In this document: piece after piece, positions 16,143 to 24,829 of the stretch
Position numbering within the stretch: the first letter of the stretch is position 1
Layout of the letters: each line of letters starts with the position of its first letter
Assembly (NCBI GenBank): GCA_022701275.1
Contig: CP031740.1
Location: forward strand, 1,065,001-1,129,000
DNA from: Microcoleus vaginatus PCC 9802
Lineage (GTDB): Bacteria; Cyanobacteriota; Cyanobacteriia; Cyanobacteriales; Microcoleaceae
Reading direction: 5' to 3'
Length of the DNA stretch: 64,000 nucleotides
The notes under the pieces: model-generated
Database searches by the model: none
The model's input: the letters and a program-made list of their open reading frames with translations, nothing else
What the model was told of the DNA's origin: nothing
Position numbers and translations under genes: made by a program

Positions 16143-18190
16143 AAATGCCAGTGTTTCTGTTGGGTGCTAGTGTAATTTTTTGGGGCTGGCAGACGGGACT
16201 ATGGTTTTTTGCTTTGCCAATTGCTCTGATTTTAGAGGCAGCTAACTGGTTGCCTTATCGGTGGGATTTTTCAGCTAGTGATTTTAGGCGCATTGCTAAT
16301 TTCTGCTTAATTTTTTTGTGCTGTTTGCTGGTTTATCTCCTGGTCGCCAACCGCTCTATTTACTTGATATATAATTTGTTGCAGTGGCTTCCTGGTGTAT
16401 TTTTTCCACTGGTAGCTGCTCAGGTATATTCTGTTAAGGAAAGTTTGGATATACGCCAACTTTTTTTGTGGCTAAACAAGGTCACAAAAAAAGCACTACT
16501 TAACCCCTTGATGGTGAATCTAAATTATCCATATTTTATCTGTTGTCTGCTATCCGCTAGTGCGGCGAACAGTAGAGAGATCTCTTTTTATGCTGGGATA
16601 TTTGCCTTAACCGCTATTGCTTTGTGGTCTGTGAGAACGAAAAATGTTTCATTTATTCTCTGGCTTAGTCTGATGTTAATTGCTGGCAGTATAGGATTTA
16701 TAGGACAGATGGGCCTGCACCAACTTCACCTAGCAGTAGAACAGCAAGCAATCTCATGGCTTAGTCAGGGGAACTCTCAAGAAACAGATTTTTTGAAAAA
16801 ACAAACGAACATCGGGTCAGTGGGATCATTAAAACAGTCAAATGAAATAATTTTTAGAGTTGCTCCTGAAGCTAAACAGACTCCTCCCCGACTGCTAAGA
16901 GAAGCCACTTATAATCGCTACAACTCTTCACTTTGGCTCGCCTTAAATCCTAACTTTGTTCCCGTACAACCAAAGATTAATGGCACAACTTGGGATGTAG
17001 GCGACCAACTACCCAATCCATCAACGATTACTATTTCGGCTACACTCCAAGGCAACCAAGGTTTATTAAAGCTGCCAGATGGAACTTTTAAAATTGACGC
17101 ATTGCCTGTCAGTCAGATGGAAAAGAATAAATATGGCACAATAAAAGTGGTGGGAAAGGCTGATATGCTGGCTTATCGAAGCTACTTTAATAATAATTTT
17201 TCTGTAGATAGCCCGCCTACAGAAGACGACCTGGAAATACCAAAATCCGAAATAGCTGCACTGAATAAAATCCTCAGTCAAGTGGATACTCAAGGAAAGT
17301 CGCCACCAGAAATATTAGATAAAATAGAGTGGTTTTTCCTAAAAAATTTCGTTTATTCACTGAAGCTTAGGGGCAAAGATAATGATGCTACGCCTCTATC
17401 AACATTTTTACTTGACACTCGCTCTGGACATTGTGAATATTTTGCTACCGCTGCCACACTTCTCCTGAGAAAACTTGGTATTCCAGCCCGTTATGCTGTT
17501 GGATATTCTGTTCACGAATTTAGTTCTTTGGAGAACCAATTTATTGTAAGAAGTCGCCATGCTCATGCTTGGACTTTGGCTTATATCGCGGGAAAATGGC
17601 AAGCTTTTGATCCTACGCCTTCTGATTGGGAAAGCATGGAGGATGCTGCTGCTCCCCGATGGGCATTTATCTCGGATTTATGGTCGCTATTGAGTTACAA
17701 AATTGTGCTGGGGTTGCGATATTTATCAGGTAGCAATGGATTGAAGTATGGGGGAGTCATCCTGCTGGCATTACTATTTTTTAGGAGGGGTAATCCTAAT
17801 TTTAAGAAAACAGTACGCCTGTTATCTAACAAACAAAAATGGCTAAAAGCTATTTCTAACAAAGATTCGTTGAGTCCGAAATCGGAATTTTATTTAATCG
17901 AACAGGCGTTAAATGAGTCTGGATTGATTCGCTCTCCTGCCGAGTCTTTTAAAAATTGGATCGAGAGGTTAAAAAAAGAAAAACCGGAATTATATTGTCT
18001 CGAAGAGTTAGCATTGTTGATTGAGATTCATTATTGCGATCGCTTCGATCCCAAAGGAATTCAAGACGCACAAAAAGCTGAATTTAAATTGGCAATTCAC
18101 TCCTGGATAGAGCAATATCGCAGGCAGGCGATCGCCTCAAACTCTCAGGTTAATAAAAGCGGTAAGTCTACTATAGCTTTTCTCAGGTAG
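16139..18190 (+). CDS. Transglutaminase-like membrane protein (TgpA/DUF3488 type)
   Basis: A 683-residue protein with about six N-terminal membrane helices (residues 1-200), an extracytoplasmic transglutaminase/protease-like domain and a C-terminal helix plus DUF4129-like tail. The catalytic triad is complete: Cys432 in SGHCEYFATA, His476 in RHAHAW and Asp491 in FDPTPSDW. TgpA-type proteins are proposed to act on periplasmic peptides or proteins; their substrate is not established. A further membrane segment is near residue 540 (YGGVILLALLFF). It completes the MoxR-DUF58-transglutaminase operon. Length and architecture are normal for the family. Confidence 0.93.
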   Translation: MKMPVFLLGASVIFWGWQTGLWFFALPIALILEAANWLPYRWDFSASDFRRIANFCLIFLCCLLVYLLVANRSIYLIYNLLQWLPGVFFPLVAAQVYSVKESLDIRQLFLWLNKVTKKALLNPLMVNLNYPYFICCLLSASAANSREISFYAGIFALTAIALWSVRTKNVSFILWLSLMLIAGSIGFIGQMGLHQLHLAVEQQAISWLSQGNSQETDFLKKQTNIGSVGSLKQSNEIIFRVAPEAKQTPPRLLREATYNRYNSSLWLALNPNFVPVQPKINGTTWDVGDQLPNPSTITISATLQGNQGLLKLPDGTFKIDALPVSQMEKNKYGTIKVVGKADMLAYRSYFNNNFSVDSPPTEDDLEIPKSEIAALNKILSQVDTQGKSPPEILDKIEWFFLKNFVYSLKLRGKDNDATPLSTFLLDTRSGHCEYFATAATLLLRKLGIPARYAVGYSVHEFSSLENQFIVRSRHAHAWTLAYIAGKWQAFDPTPSDWESMEDAAAPRWAFISDLWSLLSYKIVLGLRYLSGSNGLKYGGVILLALLFFRRGNPNFKKTVRLLSNKQKWLKAISNKDSLSPKSEFYLIEQALNESGLIRSPAESFKNWIERLKKEKPELYCLEELALLIEIHYCDRFDPKGIQDAQKAEFKLAIHSWIEQYRRQAIASNSQVNKSGKSTIAFLR

Positions 18191-18912
18191 ATGATGTACA
18201 GATTTAGATTTTAAATTGGGAGATTGAAGACTTTTTAATTAATTCGTAAATTCCCCAATTATTCAATTATTCAATCTAAACTTGTACCTCCCTTAACTGA
18301 GAACCGCTATATATACCTTTCCTAAATCACTTGTACAAGACCGTCGGTTATTAGACAAGTCACAATTGCTTTATGCCTACTTAAGAGAACAGCCTTATCA
18401 GGGTACTTATACAATTAATCTATCCTCCGACCAAGGCATTGGTCGAACAGCAAGAGTGGAAACTAGCTCATAATCCACTTGTGTGTACGCGGTAGCCTTA
18501 AAAAGGGGGACGGAAGAGAAGATTCTTGTCCCCCCGCAACGATTCGGGGAGCGCCGGGGCGATCGGGTCTTAATCGCGAGACAGAAGACTCGCACTACCT
18601 TTGAGGTTAAGTTGACACCAATGGGCATTGTCCTGTCCCTACCCGCTGAGCAAATTTTTACTGGTTTTACTTGTAACTAGGCGCTTAGCGAAAGTAACGC
18701 TTCTGGGGCGAGTCAGAGCGTCCATTTTCTCAACCAAGGCTCGGACTCTGGATTTGGGTTCCCAGGCTTTACACCTCGGAACCCGTTAATTACAGGAAAA
18801 ATCAGGACACGCCAGTGCCGTTTCCCTACCTGCCGCCTCGTCGAAAAAAAATTTTAAATCCTTTGAACCTTTTTTAGAGCTGTCCTGTCTAAACACTTCA
18901 GATAACGAACTG
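18191..18912. other. 722-bp intergenic region with a possible transposase remnant
   Basis: Lies between the transglutaminase and sigma-factor genes. 18321-18473 reads as a transposase-like fragment (separate entry). The remainder, including a 65-codon open frame at 18483-18680, shows no recognisable protein. The last 100 bp before the GTG of the sigma gene have no clear promoter. Confidence 0.45.
18321..18473 (+). pseudogene. Possible IS4-type transposase fragment
   Basis: An open stretch without a start codon reads QDRRLLDKSQLLYAYLREQP then YQGTYTINLSS and ARVETSS before a stop. This resembles the middle of IS4/Tn5-like transposases (QDR, then a xxPxxGxxTIxLP-like strand and an ARxA/V segment). 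No DDE residues or terminal repeats remain. The assignment rests on remembered family pattern only. Confidence 0.35.
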
Positions 18913-19521
18913 GTGGGGGAGACTTCACAGGTGTTAGGTGTGCCAGCCAATGTTTTAACCGATGACTGTTCCGACTCGGACTTAGTTGCTCAATGTTTAA
19001 AGGGCGATCGCACTTGCTTTCGCTACCTTTACCAACGCTACCAACACAAAGTCAGGTCAACCCTTTACCAACTCTGCGGCCCCTCACTTCTTGACGATTT
19101 AGCACAAGAAGTATTCCTGCGAGTCTGGAAAGGATTGCCCAAACTCAAGCACCAGGAAAACTTTTCTACTTGGCTTTATCGAATCACTTGGAATGTGGCT
19201 TCCGACCAAAGACAAGCATTTGCTAAACAGCATTCTTTTGACTCCCAACTTAAAAATCAAGAAGTAATGGATGGGATTATTATTAAAGATAACACATCCG
19301 ACTTGATGCAGTTGCACTATGAAGATTTAGTGCAGCGGGGACTGGATCAATTGAGCTTTGAACACCGCAGCGTTTTGGTGCTGCACGACCTAGAAGACAT
19401 CCCGCAAAAAGAAGTAGCCCAAATTTTGGGACTGCCAGCAGGAACTGTCAAATCTCGCGTGTTTTATGCCCGAAATGCTGTGCGACAATTTTTGCAAAAA
19501 GAAGGTGTCAGCGAGCTATGA
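18913..19521 (+). CDS. ECF-type RNA polymerase sigma factor
   Basis: A 202-residue sigma factor with only regions 2 and 4. Region 2: CFRYLYQRYQHKVRSTLYQL, then DDLAQEVFLRVWKGL and WLYRITWNVASDQRQ. Region 4: LDQLSFEHRSVLVLHDLE, QKEVAQILGLPAGTVKSR with the helix-turn-helix. It starts with GTG at 18913; an alternative GTG lies at 18931. Translation of the next gene is coupled (ATGA overlap at 19518). That gene looks like a membrane anti-sigma factor, and a Spy-like protein follows. The cassette therefore looks like an envelope-stress or metal-stress switch (inference). The upstream region shows no convincing ECF autoregulatory promoter by eye. Confidence 0.93.
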   Translation: MGETSQVLGVPANVLTDDCSDSDLVAQCLKGDRTCFRYLYQRYQHKVRSTLYQLCGPSLLDDLAQEVFLRVWKGLPKLKHQENFSTWLYRITWNVASDQRQAFAKQHSFDSQLKNQEVMDGIIIKDNTSDLMQLHYEDLVQRGLDQLSFEHRSVLVLHDLEDIPQKEVAQILGLPAGTVKSRVFYARNAVRQFLQKEGVSEL

Positions 19522-19967
19522 ATAACCCAAGCAGCGACCAAGAGTTAGTAAAATTCTTGAATAAACATCGCCCAACTCTTCCTGAAGCTGCACCAGATTT
19601 AGAGCTAAAAATTTTAGCAGCAATAGAAAATAATCAGGCGAACCTTGTTAATCAGACCCACCGAGAAAAAACGCGAGTAACTGCGTCACCTAAGTCTAAT
19701 GACAGGTTAAAAATATCATCGGTTTCTAAGTGGGCTGTGTCGTCTGCGATTGCTGCTGGTCTGCTAGTTCTTTGGTCTGCTGGCTACCGTCCGTTTGAGA
19801 CGGCACAATTGCCAGATGAGGAAACAGCTAAGTTAGAAGCATTTTTAGTTACTAACTGGGAGGGTGTACTCCATGATTCTCCCCAAGAAAATATGACCAA
19901 TCGCTCACAAACAGACTGGTTGACTTTCAGCCCAGGTGCTGACAGTGAACCGCCAACAAATAAGTAA
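19518..19967 (+). CDS. Putative membrane-anchored anti-sigma factor
   Basis: A 149-residue protein with a cytoplasmic N-terminal part (residues 1-72), one transmembrane helix (about 74-94, WAVSSAIAAGLLVLWSAGY) and a short extracytoplasmic tail. This is the usual layout of ECF anti-sigma factors. The N-terminal part has FLNKHRPTLPEAAPDLELKI, typical of the short cyanobacterial type that lacks a zinc HxxxCxxC site. It overlaps the stop of the sigma gene by four bases and precedes the Spy-like gene by 19 bp. The assignment depends mostly on context and topology. Confidence 0.75.
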   Translation: MNNPSSDQELVKFLNKHRPTLPEAAPDLELKILAAIENNQANLVNQTHREKTRVTASPKSNDRLKISSVSKWAVSSAIAAGLLVLWSAGYRPFETAQLPDEETAKLEAFLVTNWEGVLHDSPQENMTNRSQTDWLTFSPGADSEPPTNK

Positions 19968-19986
19968 TATCAAAGAGGCAATTTTC

Positions 19987-20472
19987 ATGTCAATTCGTCG
20001 TATATCTGCCCTAGCCGTTTTAATGCTGACTCTCGGTAGCACAGCCGCAGCAATAGCAGTTCCCAATCCCTTAGAACCGGAAACAATTGCACAAAACCAG
20101 CGTCCAAATCGACCCGCTGGCAGGGAGGGTGGGATGTTCGATAAACTTAATTTAAGCGCAGAACAAAAGCAGCAAATGCAGGCAGTGCGCGATCGCTACA
20201 AAGACCAAGTTTCCCAGCGGATGCAAGCAGTCCGCCAAGCCAGACAAGAATTGGAAACGATGATGTCCGGCACGGCAAATGCCAGTGAAATGCGCGAAAA
20301 ACACCGTCAAATAATCGGATTGAGGCAGCAGTTGGAAGAGGTGCAATTTGAAAGTACACTCGCAATGCGAGAAGTGCTCACAGCCGAACAGCGCAGCCAA
20401 TTAGCTCAAATGATGCAGCAGCGCCGACAAACTGCTAAAAACCGGATGCAAAACGGTCAAAAGCCGCAGTAA
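19987..20472 (+). CDS. Spy/CpxP-family periplasmic protein (LTxxQ motif)
   Basis: A 161-residue secreted protein with a Sec signal peptide (MSIRRISALAVLMLTLGSTAAAIAVP) and a helical, Gln/Arg-rich body. It contains two LTxxQ-type motifs, LSAEQKQQMQ and LTAEQRSQLAQM, which define the Spy/CpxP chaperone-like family. Spy proteins protect periplasmic proteins; relatives next to ECF systems (CnrX, ZraP-like) sense metals. The frame extends upstream to 19936, but the ATG at 19987, with AAAGAGGCAA before it, gives the signal peptide directly. It is the third gene of the sigma/anti-sigma cassette and may be the sensor or the output (inference). Confidence 0.85.
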   Translation: MSIRRISALAVLMLTLGSTAAAIAVPNPLEPETIAQNQRPNRPAGREGGMFDKLNLSAEQKQQMQAVRDRYKDQVSQRMQAVRQARQELETMMSGTANASEMREKHRQIIGLRQQLEEVQFESTLAMREVLTAEQRSQLAQMMQQRRQTAKNRMQNGQKPQ

Positions 20473-20491
20473 TTGACCAGTAGTTTTGAGT

Positions 20492-20526
20492 GAATCGCAG
20501 GGTGCGCCTATCGCACTCTGCGATTC
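20492..20526. terminator. Strong hairpin after the sigma/anti-sigma/Spy operon
   Basis: Stem GAATCGCAG-G-GTGCG with loop CCTAT and CGCAC-T-CTGCGATTC: 15 pairs including one G-U. It begins 20 bp after the stop of the Spy-like gene. No run of T follows, so Rho-independent termination is uncertain. Confidence 0.5.
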
Positions 20527-20820
20527 ATTGTACGCAGGTAAATATTAATAAATTCAGGCATCGATAAAGGCAGGTTTTATGTAATCTATGCGATAGTTTG
20601 GTTTCTCCGGAAAAGCCATTTAAAAGCGCAGCAATTTCAAGCCTATGCGATGGCTTTATCTTTTTATAAACCGTCTTAAAACGGAACAATTTAAAGGGGT
20701 GGCAGTGCTTGATATCTTCCAAATATCAGTATATAGTTTCTTTGAGTTAGTGTATTATTTTTTGAAATAACTCATTTTAAGTTAAAATAATTAGTTGAAA
20801 AGTCTCATAAAAATTTCTGG
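20527..20820. other. AT-rich spacer upstream of the esterase gene
   Basis: About 290 bp with no supported gene. The last 60 bp before the ATG are strongly A/T-rich and probably carry the promoter. Confidence 0.4.
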
Positions 20821-21513
20821 ATGAATCTACAGAAGGATTCGAGTTACATTTATTTACACGGATTTGCTTCAAGTCCCGATTCCCTTAAGGCAAAATATTT
20901 CCGCAATCGCTTTTCTTCCCTAGAAATTGATATAAAAATTCCCGATCTCAATCAAAACGATTTTTCGGGACTCACTCTCACCCGCCAATTAAACCAAATA
21001 GAAACAGAGTTTTTGGCAACCCCATCCTCGCAATCTCCCACAGAAAAGGTAAAAAATCTAGGGGGAGTCACCATAATAGGGTCGAGTTTTGGGGGGCTGA
21101 CAGCGGCTTGGTTGGCCCAGCGACAATTGTCAGTAAAACAAATAGTTTTGTTAGCACCGGCTTTTCAATTTATCTCCCACTGGCTGCCACTGTTGGGACA
21201 GCAACAGTTAGAAAAGTGGCAGTCTGAGAAATATCTGCCCGTTTACCACTACGGCGCACAAGGTTATCTGCCGCTGAATTATCAGTTTTTGGCAGATATG
21301 GCTCAATACCCTGAAGAAAAATTAATGCGGTCAGTCCCTACGTTAATCCTTCACGGCCAGCATGATACAATAATACCGATTCAAGCGAGCAGAAATTTTG
21401 CCGCTAACCGTCCCTGGGTGCAATTAATCGAATTAGAAGATGATCATTCTTTGGGAAATGTCCTAGCGGAAATGTGGGAAGCGATTCAAAAGTTTTGCCA
21501 ATTCAAAAATTAA
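20821..21513 (+). CDS. YqiA/YcfP-type alpha/beta hydrolase (putative esterase)
   Basis: A 230-residue cytoplasmic alpha/beta hydrolase. It opens with the family signature YIYLHGFASSPDSLKAKYF (HGF is the oxyanion-hole region). The nucleophile elbow is GSSFGG, the Asp is in LILHGQHDTIIP and the His in ELEDDHSLG, so the triad is complete. YqiA/YcfP relatives show esterase activity on short acyl chains; the natural substrate is unknown. The next gene, a ROK kinase, starts 32 bp after its stop on the same strand, so they may be co-transcribed. Confidence 0.88.
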   Translation: MNLQKDSSYIYLHGFASSPDSLKAKYFRNRFSSLEIDIKIPDLNQNDFSGLTLTRQLNQIETEFLATPSSQSPTEKVKNLGGVTIIGSSFGGLTAAWLAQRQLSVKQIVLLAPAFQFISHWLPLLGQQQLEKWQSEKYLPVYHYGAQGYLPLNYQFLADMAQYPEEKLMRSVPTLILHGQHDTIIPIQASRNFAANRPWVQLIELEDDHSLGNVLAEMWEAIQKFCQFKN

Positions 21514-21545
21514 AATTTGACCCACTTGCAAGTCTTAACAATCAA

Positions 21546-22253
21546 ATGACTCAACAAGATCGATCGACTCGCACCTTAGCCGTTGACATTGGCGGAAGTG
21601 GCATCAAAGTTATGGTGTTGGACAATGAAGGCGAACCCCAAACGGAACGCAGCCGTTTAGAAACGCCTCAACCACCCAAACCGGAACCCGTACTAGAGGC
21701 GATCGCGTCTTTAGCCAGCGGACAAGGGGAATTTGACCGAGTATCCGTCGGTTTCCCAGGCGTCGTGCGTCTAGGCGTCATCAAAACCGCAGTGAATTTA
21801 GATCCCTCTTGGATAGATTTTGACCTAGAAACTACCCTCAAAGATCGCTTGGGAAAACCTGTGCGAGTGGCTAACGATGCCGATATTCAAGGATTGGGAG
21901 CAATTGCTGGGACGGGGGTAGAATTAGTAATTACCCTTGGCACCGGTTTCGGTTCTGGCTTATTTGTCGATGGTATCTTGGTGCCAAATCTAGAATTAGG
22001 ACATCACCCGTTTCGGAAAGGGGAAACTTACGAACAGCAATTAGGGCGATCGGCATTAGATACAGTCGGTTCCAAAAGATGGAATCGCCGTCTGGAAAAA
22101 GCGCTCACGTCTCTGCAAAATCTCTTTAACTGCGATCGCATTTACATCGGCGGTGGCAATACTAAAAAGATTGTTTTTGAGTTACCGCCACAGGTTAAAA
22201 TAGTACCGAATGTGAGCGGTTTATTGGGCGGGATTGCTTTGTGGCGCGATTGA
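21546..22253 (+). CDS. ppgK: ROK-family sugar kinase, polyphosphate-glucokinase-like
   Basis: Sugar kinase of the ASKHA/ROK group that would phosphorylate glucose using polyphosphate or ATP. Phosphate-1 motif LAVDIGGSGIKV is near the N-terminus, VANDADIQGLG carries the catalytic Asp, ITLGTGFGSGLFVDG is the phosphate-2 loop, and ELGHHPFRKGETYEQQLG follows as in PpgK-type enzymes, which lack the usual ROK zinc cluster. IYIGGGNTKK is the adenosine/phosphate motif. The frame is open upstream to 21474, overlapping the esterase gene, but the ATG at 21546 (MTQQDRS) fits the family start. Polyphosphate specificity is inferred from family resemblance. Confidence 0.8.
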   Translation: MTQQDRSTRTLAVDIGGSGIKVMVLDNEGEPQTERSRLETPQPPKPEPVLEAIASLASGQGEFDRVSVGFPGVVRLGVIKTAVNLDPSWIDFDLETTLKDRLGKPVRVANDADIQGLGAIAGTGVELVITLGTGFGSGLFVDGILVPNLELGHHPFRKGETYEQQLGRSALDTVGSKRWNRRLEKALTSLQNLFNCDRIYIGGGNTKKIVFELPPQVKIVPNVSGLLGGIALWRD

Positions 22254-22291
22254 ATCGACTTTGTGACCCACATGCCCATAAATCAAATCAA

Positions 22292-22357
22292 AGAAACCGA
22301 GTTTTTTGCCTGGATTAAAGGCAATAATCCAGTTTTTTCCTAAAAAACCCGGTTTCT
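22292..22357. repeat. Dispersed inverted repeat, AAGAAACCGAGTT...AACCCGGTTTCT
   Basis: Member of the AACCCGG family: arms AGAAACCGAGTTTTTT and AAAAAACCCGGTTTCT about 66 bp end to end, with a second inner pair GCCTGGATTA/TAATCCAG-like. It sits between the convergent kinase and WGxxGxxG genes. Confidence 0.7.
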
Positions 22358-22410
22358 AAAGCGAGGACAGTTGATGTGGTTTTTGGCTGGTGCGAGATCC
22401 GTTTAAAAAA

Positions 22411-22695
22411 TTATTCGCCCATCGGATCGCGGTAGCGTTTGGGTTCATCCTTGCGAAACAGATTCGCTAAACCGAGGATACCCAATAAACCCAAAGCACC
22501 CCAATGATTGTTGTCGTCCTTGCTTTCTTGAAAGGGAGTTCTGTCTACAACGACTCCATTAGAATCAGTATTGTTCTGTGCGGGAGCTGACTGCGTTTGA
22601 GCTGAGGCAGGCATAGCTGAAGGGAGAACAGCCAAACTCAAAGCTATGAGGGTAGCAGCGGTATTTTTAGATAGATCGGAAGGCTTGACTTTCAT
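22411..22695 (-). CDS. WGxxGxxG-type small exported protein
   Basis: A 94-residue protein with a signal peptide (residues 1-32, ending PASAQ), a polar Gln/Asn-rich spacer, then a short hydrophobic segment HWGALGLLGILGLANLF followed by basic RKDEPKRYRDP. The WGALGLLG core plus a basic tail is the WGxxGxxG (CTERM-like) sorting-signal family found in cyanobacteria and some other bacteria. Its processing enzyme and function are unknown. The start at 22695 gives a normal signal peptide. It is divergent from hisC, 293 bp away. Confidence 0.8.
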   Translation of the reverse strand: MKVKPSDLSKNTAATLIALSLAVLPSAMPASAQTQSAPAQNNTDSNGVVVDRTPFQESKDDNNHWGALGLLGILGLANLFRKDEPKRYRDPMGE

Positions 22696-22988
22696 AACTC
22701 GGTCTCCAAATATCAGCAGTTACTTTATCAAAATAATCAATTTGCCGCAGCAGACGCATCAATCGAGCGACAGAAACTAAATCCCCTCTCTCCTCTTGCT
22801 TTCGATAGAGAAAAGGCTATATCCTAAGTTTAGACGCCTTTGATACAGCAGAAGTAAGTCGGCCTTATGCAAAAATTTCAGCAGCCAGGTAAAAAATAAA
22901 AATTTTTGCATTCGTAATTTTTCTTGACTTGTGCCTTCTGCCTTGCCTTGTAAGCTGACAATCTAAATCAAAAGTTTAAAATTATACC

Positions 22989-24170
22989 ATGCTTCCCTTT
23001 ATCCGAAAAGACTTAGCCGAACTTACCGCATACACTCCCCATCCGGGGGGCGCGTCAGGAGAATCAGCGCACTCGGAAAGTGTACTCGATCGCCTTGATA
23101 CCAACGAATGCCCCTACGACTTGCCAGAGGAATTAAAAAAAAAGCTAGCTTGGACTTACCAGCAGTTAATTGAGACAAATCGCTATCCCGACGGAGGCCA
23201 CGCAGCCCTCAAAGAGGATCTCGCCGAATACGTCAATGAATCCCTAAATGTCCCCGCCCTTAACAAGGCGGGACTAGGGGGGATTACACTGCCCAAAACC
23301 GCCATTACAGCCGACAATATTTCTGTGGGCAACGGTTCCGACGAACTAATTAGATCCATCTTAATAGCTACTTGTTTAGGCGGTACCGGCTCTATTTTGG
23401 TAGCAAATCCCACCTTTTCGATGTATGGAATAATCGCCCAAACCCTCGGCATTCCCGTTGTGAGTGTTCGGCGGAAAGAGGAGAATTTTGAAATCGATAT
23501 CGAGGCGGCTAAAAGGGCGATCGACCAAAATCCAAATCCCCCCGTGCGCGCCGTCTTTGTTGTTCATCCCAATTCCCCTACAGCCAATGCTTTGACAACC
23601 GATGAAATAGAATGGTTGTCAACTTTACCCGAAGAGATATTAGTAGTAATTGACGAAGCCTATTTTGAATTCAGCCAAAATACTTTAGCCGACCAATTGC
23701 ACAACCACCCGAATTGGATAATTTTACGCACATTTTCCAAAGCATTTCGACTGGCATCAATGAGAGTCGGATATGCGATCGCCCATCCCGAACTCACAGC
23801 CACCTTAGAAAAAATCCGTCTCCCCTACAACCTACCCAGTTTCTCGCAAACTGCAGCCGAGTTAGCCTTAGCGCAGCGACAGTTATTGCTAGCAACCATT
23901 CCCGAAACTCTATCAGAAAGATCCAAAGTAATTGCAGCGCTAACTCAGCATCAAAAATTGCAAGTTTGGCCGAGTGCGGCTAACTTCGTTTACCTGCGGG
24001 TGAAAGCTGGCGAGGGCGAATCTGCCGAACAGGAACACAGACAAATCATGCAGCAGCTAAAAGAGGGAGGTACTTTAATTAGGCATACTGGAGGAGGTTT
24101 GCGGATTACGGTGGGTAGCCCGGACGAAAATCAGCGAACAGTCGATCGAATCGCAGCGATTTTGAATTGA
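22989..24170 (+). CDS. hisC: Histidinol-phosphate aminotransferase
   Basis: PLP-dependent class I/II aminotransferase that converts imidazole-acetol phosphate and glutamate to histidinol phosphate. Visible: [12 protein letters not shown], the cofactor-binding [16 protein letters not shown] (193-200), DEAYFEF (222-228) and the Schiff-base lysine K251 in [16 protein letters not shown], with the C-terminal [14 protein letters not shown]. These match the cyanobacterial HisC type rather than the aromatic aminotransferase type, though substrate overlap is possible. An insertion of about 15 residues near 90-103 ([14 protein letters not shown]) looks like an extended loop. Its end faces a bidirectional terminator. 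Confidence 0.93.
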   Translation: MLPFIRKDLAELTAYTPHPGGASGESAHSESVLDRLDTNECPYDLPEELKKKLAWTYQQLIETNRYPDGGHAALKEDLAEYVNESLNVPALNKAGLGGITLPKTAITADNISVGNGSDELIRSILIATCLGGTGSILVANPTFSMYGIIAQTLGIPVVSVRRKEENFEIDIEAAKRAIDQNPNPPVRAVFVVHPNSPTANALTTDEIEWLSTLPEEILVVIDEAYFEFSQNTLADQLHNHPNWIILRTFSKAFRLASMRVGYAIAHPELTATLEKIRLPYNLPSFSQTAAELALAQRQLLLATIPETLSERSKVIAALTQHQKLQVWPSAANFVYLRVKAGEGESAEQEHRQIMQQLKEGGTLIRHTGGGLRITVGSPDENQRTVDRIAAILN

Positions 24171-24179
24171 CAAAACCCC

Positions 24180-24223
24180 TTAAAAATGGTATGAGTTCAA
24201 GCAAATTACCATGCCATTTTTAA
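24180..24223. terminator. Bidirectional terminator between hisC and the 190-aa gene
   Basis: Arms TTAAAAATGG (24180-24189) and CCATTTTTAA (24214-24223) form a 10-bp stem, with GGTAT/TTACC-like pairs inside. A/T-rich ends on both strands suit termination of both convergent genes. Confidence 0.65.
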
Positions 24224-24792
24224 TTATCAATCTGTCGCGCCGCCCGAAGGGTTTGGGGAAATACGCCTACTAAAAGTGCCAAAGCTTCATCGGGAATTTG
24301 TGCGACCGTTGCCGAATCCAAATATTGTTCAAACTGAGTTAAAACCATTTGTGCGCGTTCCAAAGCTGCCGGCTTTGCCGTTAACTGTTCCATTAACCGC
24401 ACCCACTGCCGTCGAATTCCAAAAGCTTTCTGTATTTCTTCGGGAGATTGAGGGCAAACCAAACAAAAATCGCCCACGGGAATCGCCTGCTGAGTTTCAA
24501 CCTCAAAAGCGCCCCCAACGGCAGCCCCAGGCCCGGCAAACTCCGCGTGGAAACGTTTAATCAAAATTAGGCCGTTCCGGCGACGGCTATCTACCATCAA
24601 CAGCTTACCGCTGTTGATTTCTGCGAGAATGTCAGAGGAGTGGGGGTGTTCTGTCAAATCTGTGCCAAGGTTTCGATGTCGCAAGTCCGGGTCAGCAGAA
24701 AGGCCGGCACGGGCAATATAATTAGAGGTAAGATTAGAGCTGGATGAAGTATCAATTTTTTTCTCATCCCGCTGCCGATCGAGATTATTCAT
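24220..24792 (-). CDS. Conserved-looking hypothetical protein, 190 aa
   Basis: Unrecognised 190-residue protein. The first 50 residues are polar and probably disordered (Ser/Asn/Asp-rich). Residues 50-110 read as a beta-rich unit: DILAEINSGKLLMVDSRRRNGLILIKRFHAEF, then a Gly/Ala-rich loop and PVGDFCLVCPQ. The rest is helical (RRQWVRLMEQLTAKPAALERAQMVL, ALALLVGVFPQTLRAARQ). No signal peptide, membrane helix or catalytic motif is visible. The coding frame is intact and divergent from the DUF2358 gene (38 bp between starts), so the two may share a control region. Confidence 0.65.
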   Translation of the reverse strand: MNNLDRQRDEKKIDTSSSSNLTSNYIARAGLSADPDLRHRNLGTDLTEHPHSSDILAEINSGKLLMVDSRRRNGLILIKRFHAEFAGPGAAVGGAFEVETQQAIPVGDFCLVCPQSPEEIQKAFGIRRQWVRLMEQLTAKPAALERAQMVLTQFEQYLDSATVAQIPDEALALLVGVFPQTLRAARQIDN

Positions 24793-24829
24793 TTAAAGTT
24801 ATAAATTAATACTGTCACAAGGTGGTAGT

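Noticed and set aside
18483..18680. 65-codon frame upstream of the sigma factor
   Set aside because: No recognisable domain; antisense frame of similar length; likely chance.
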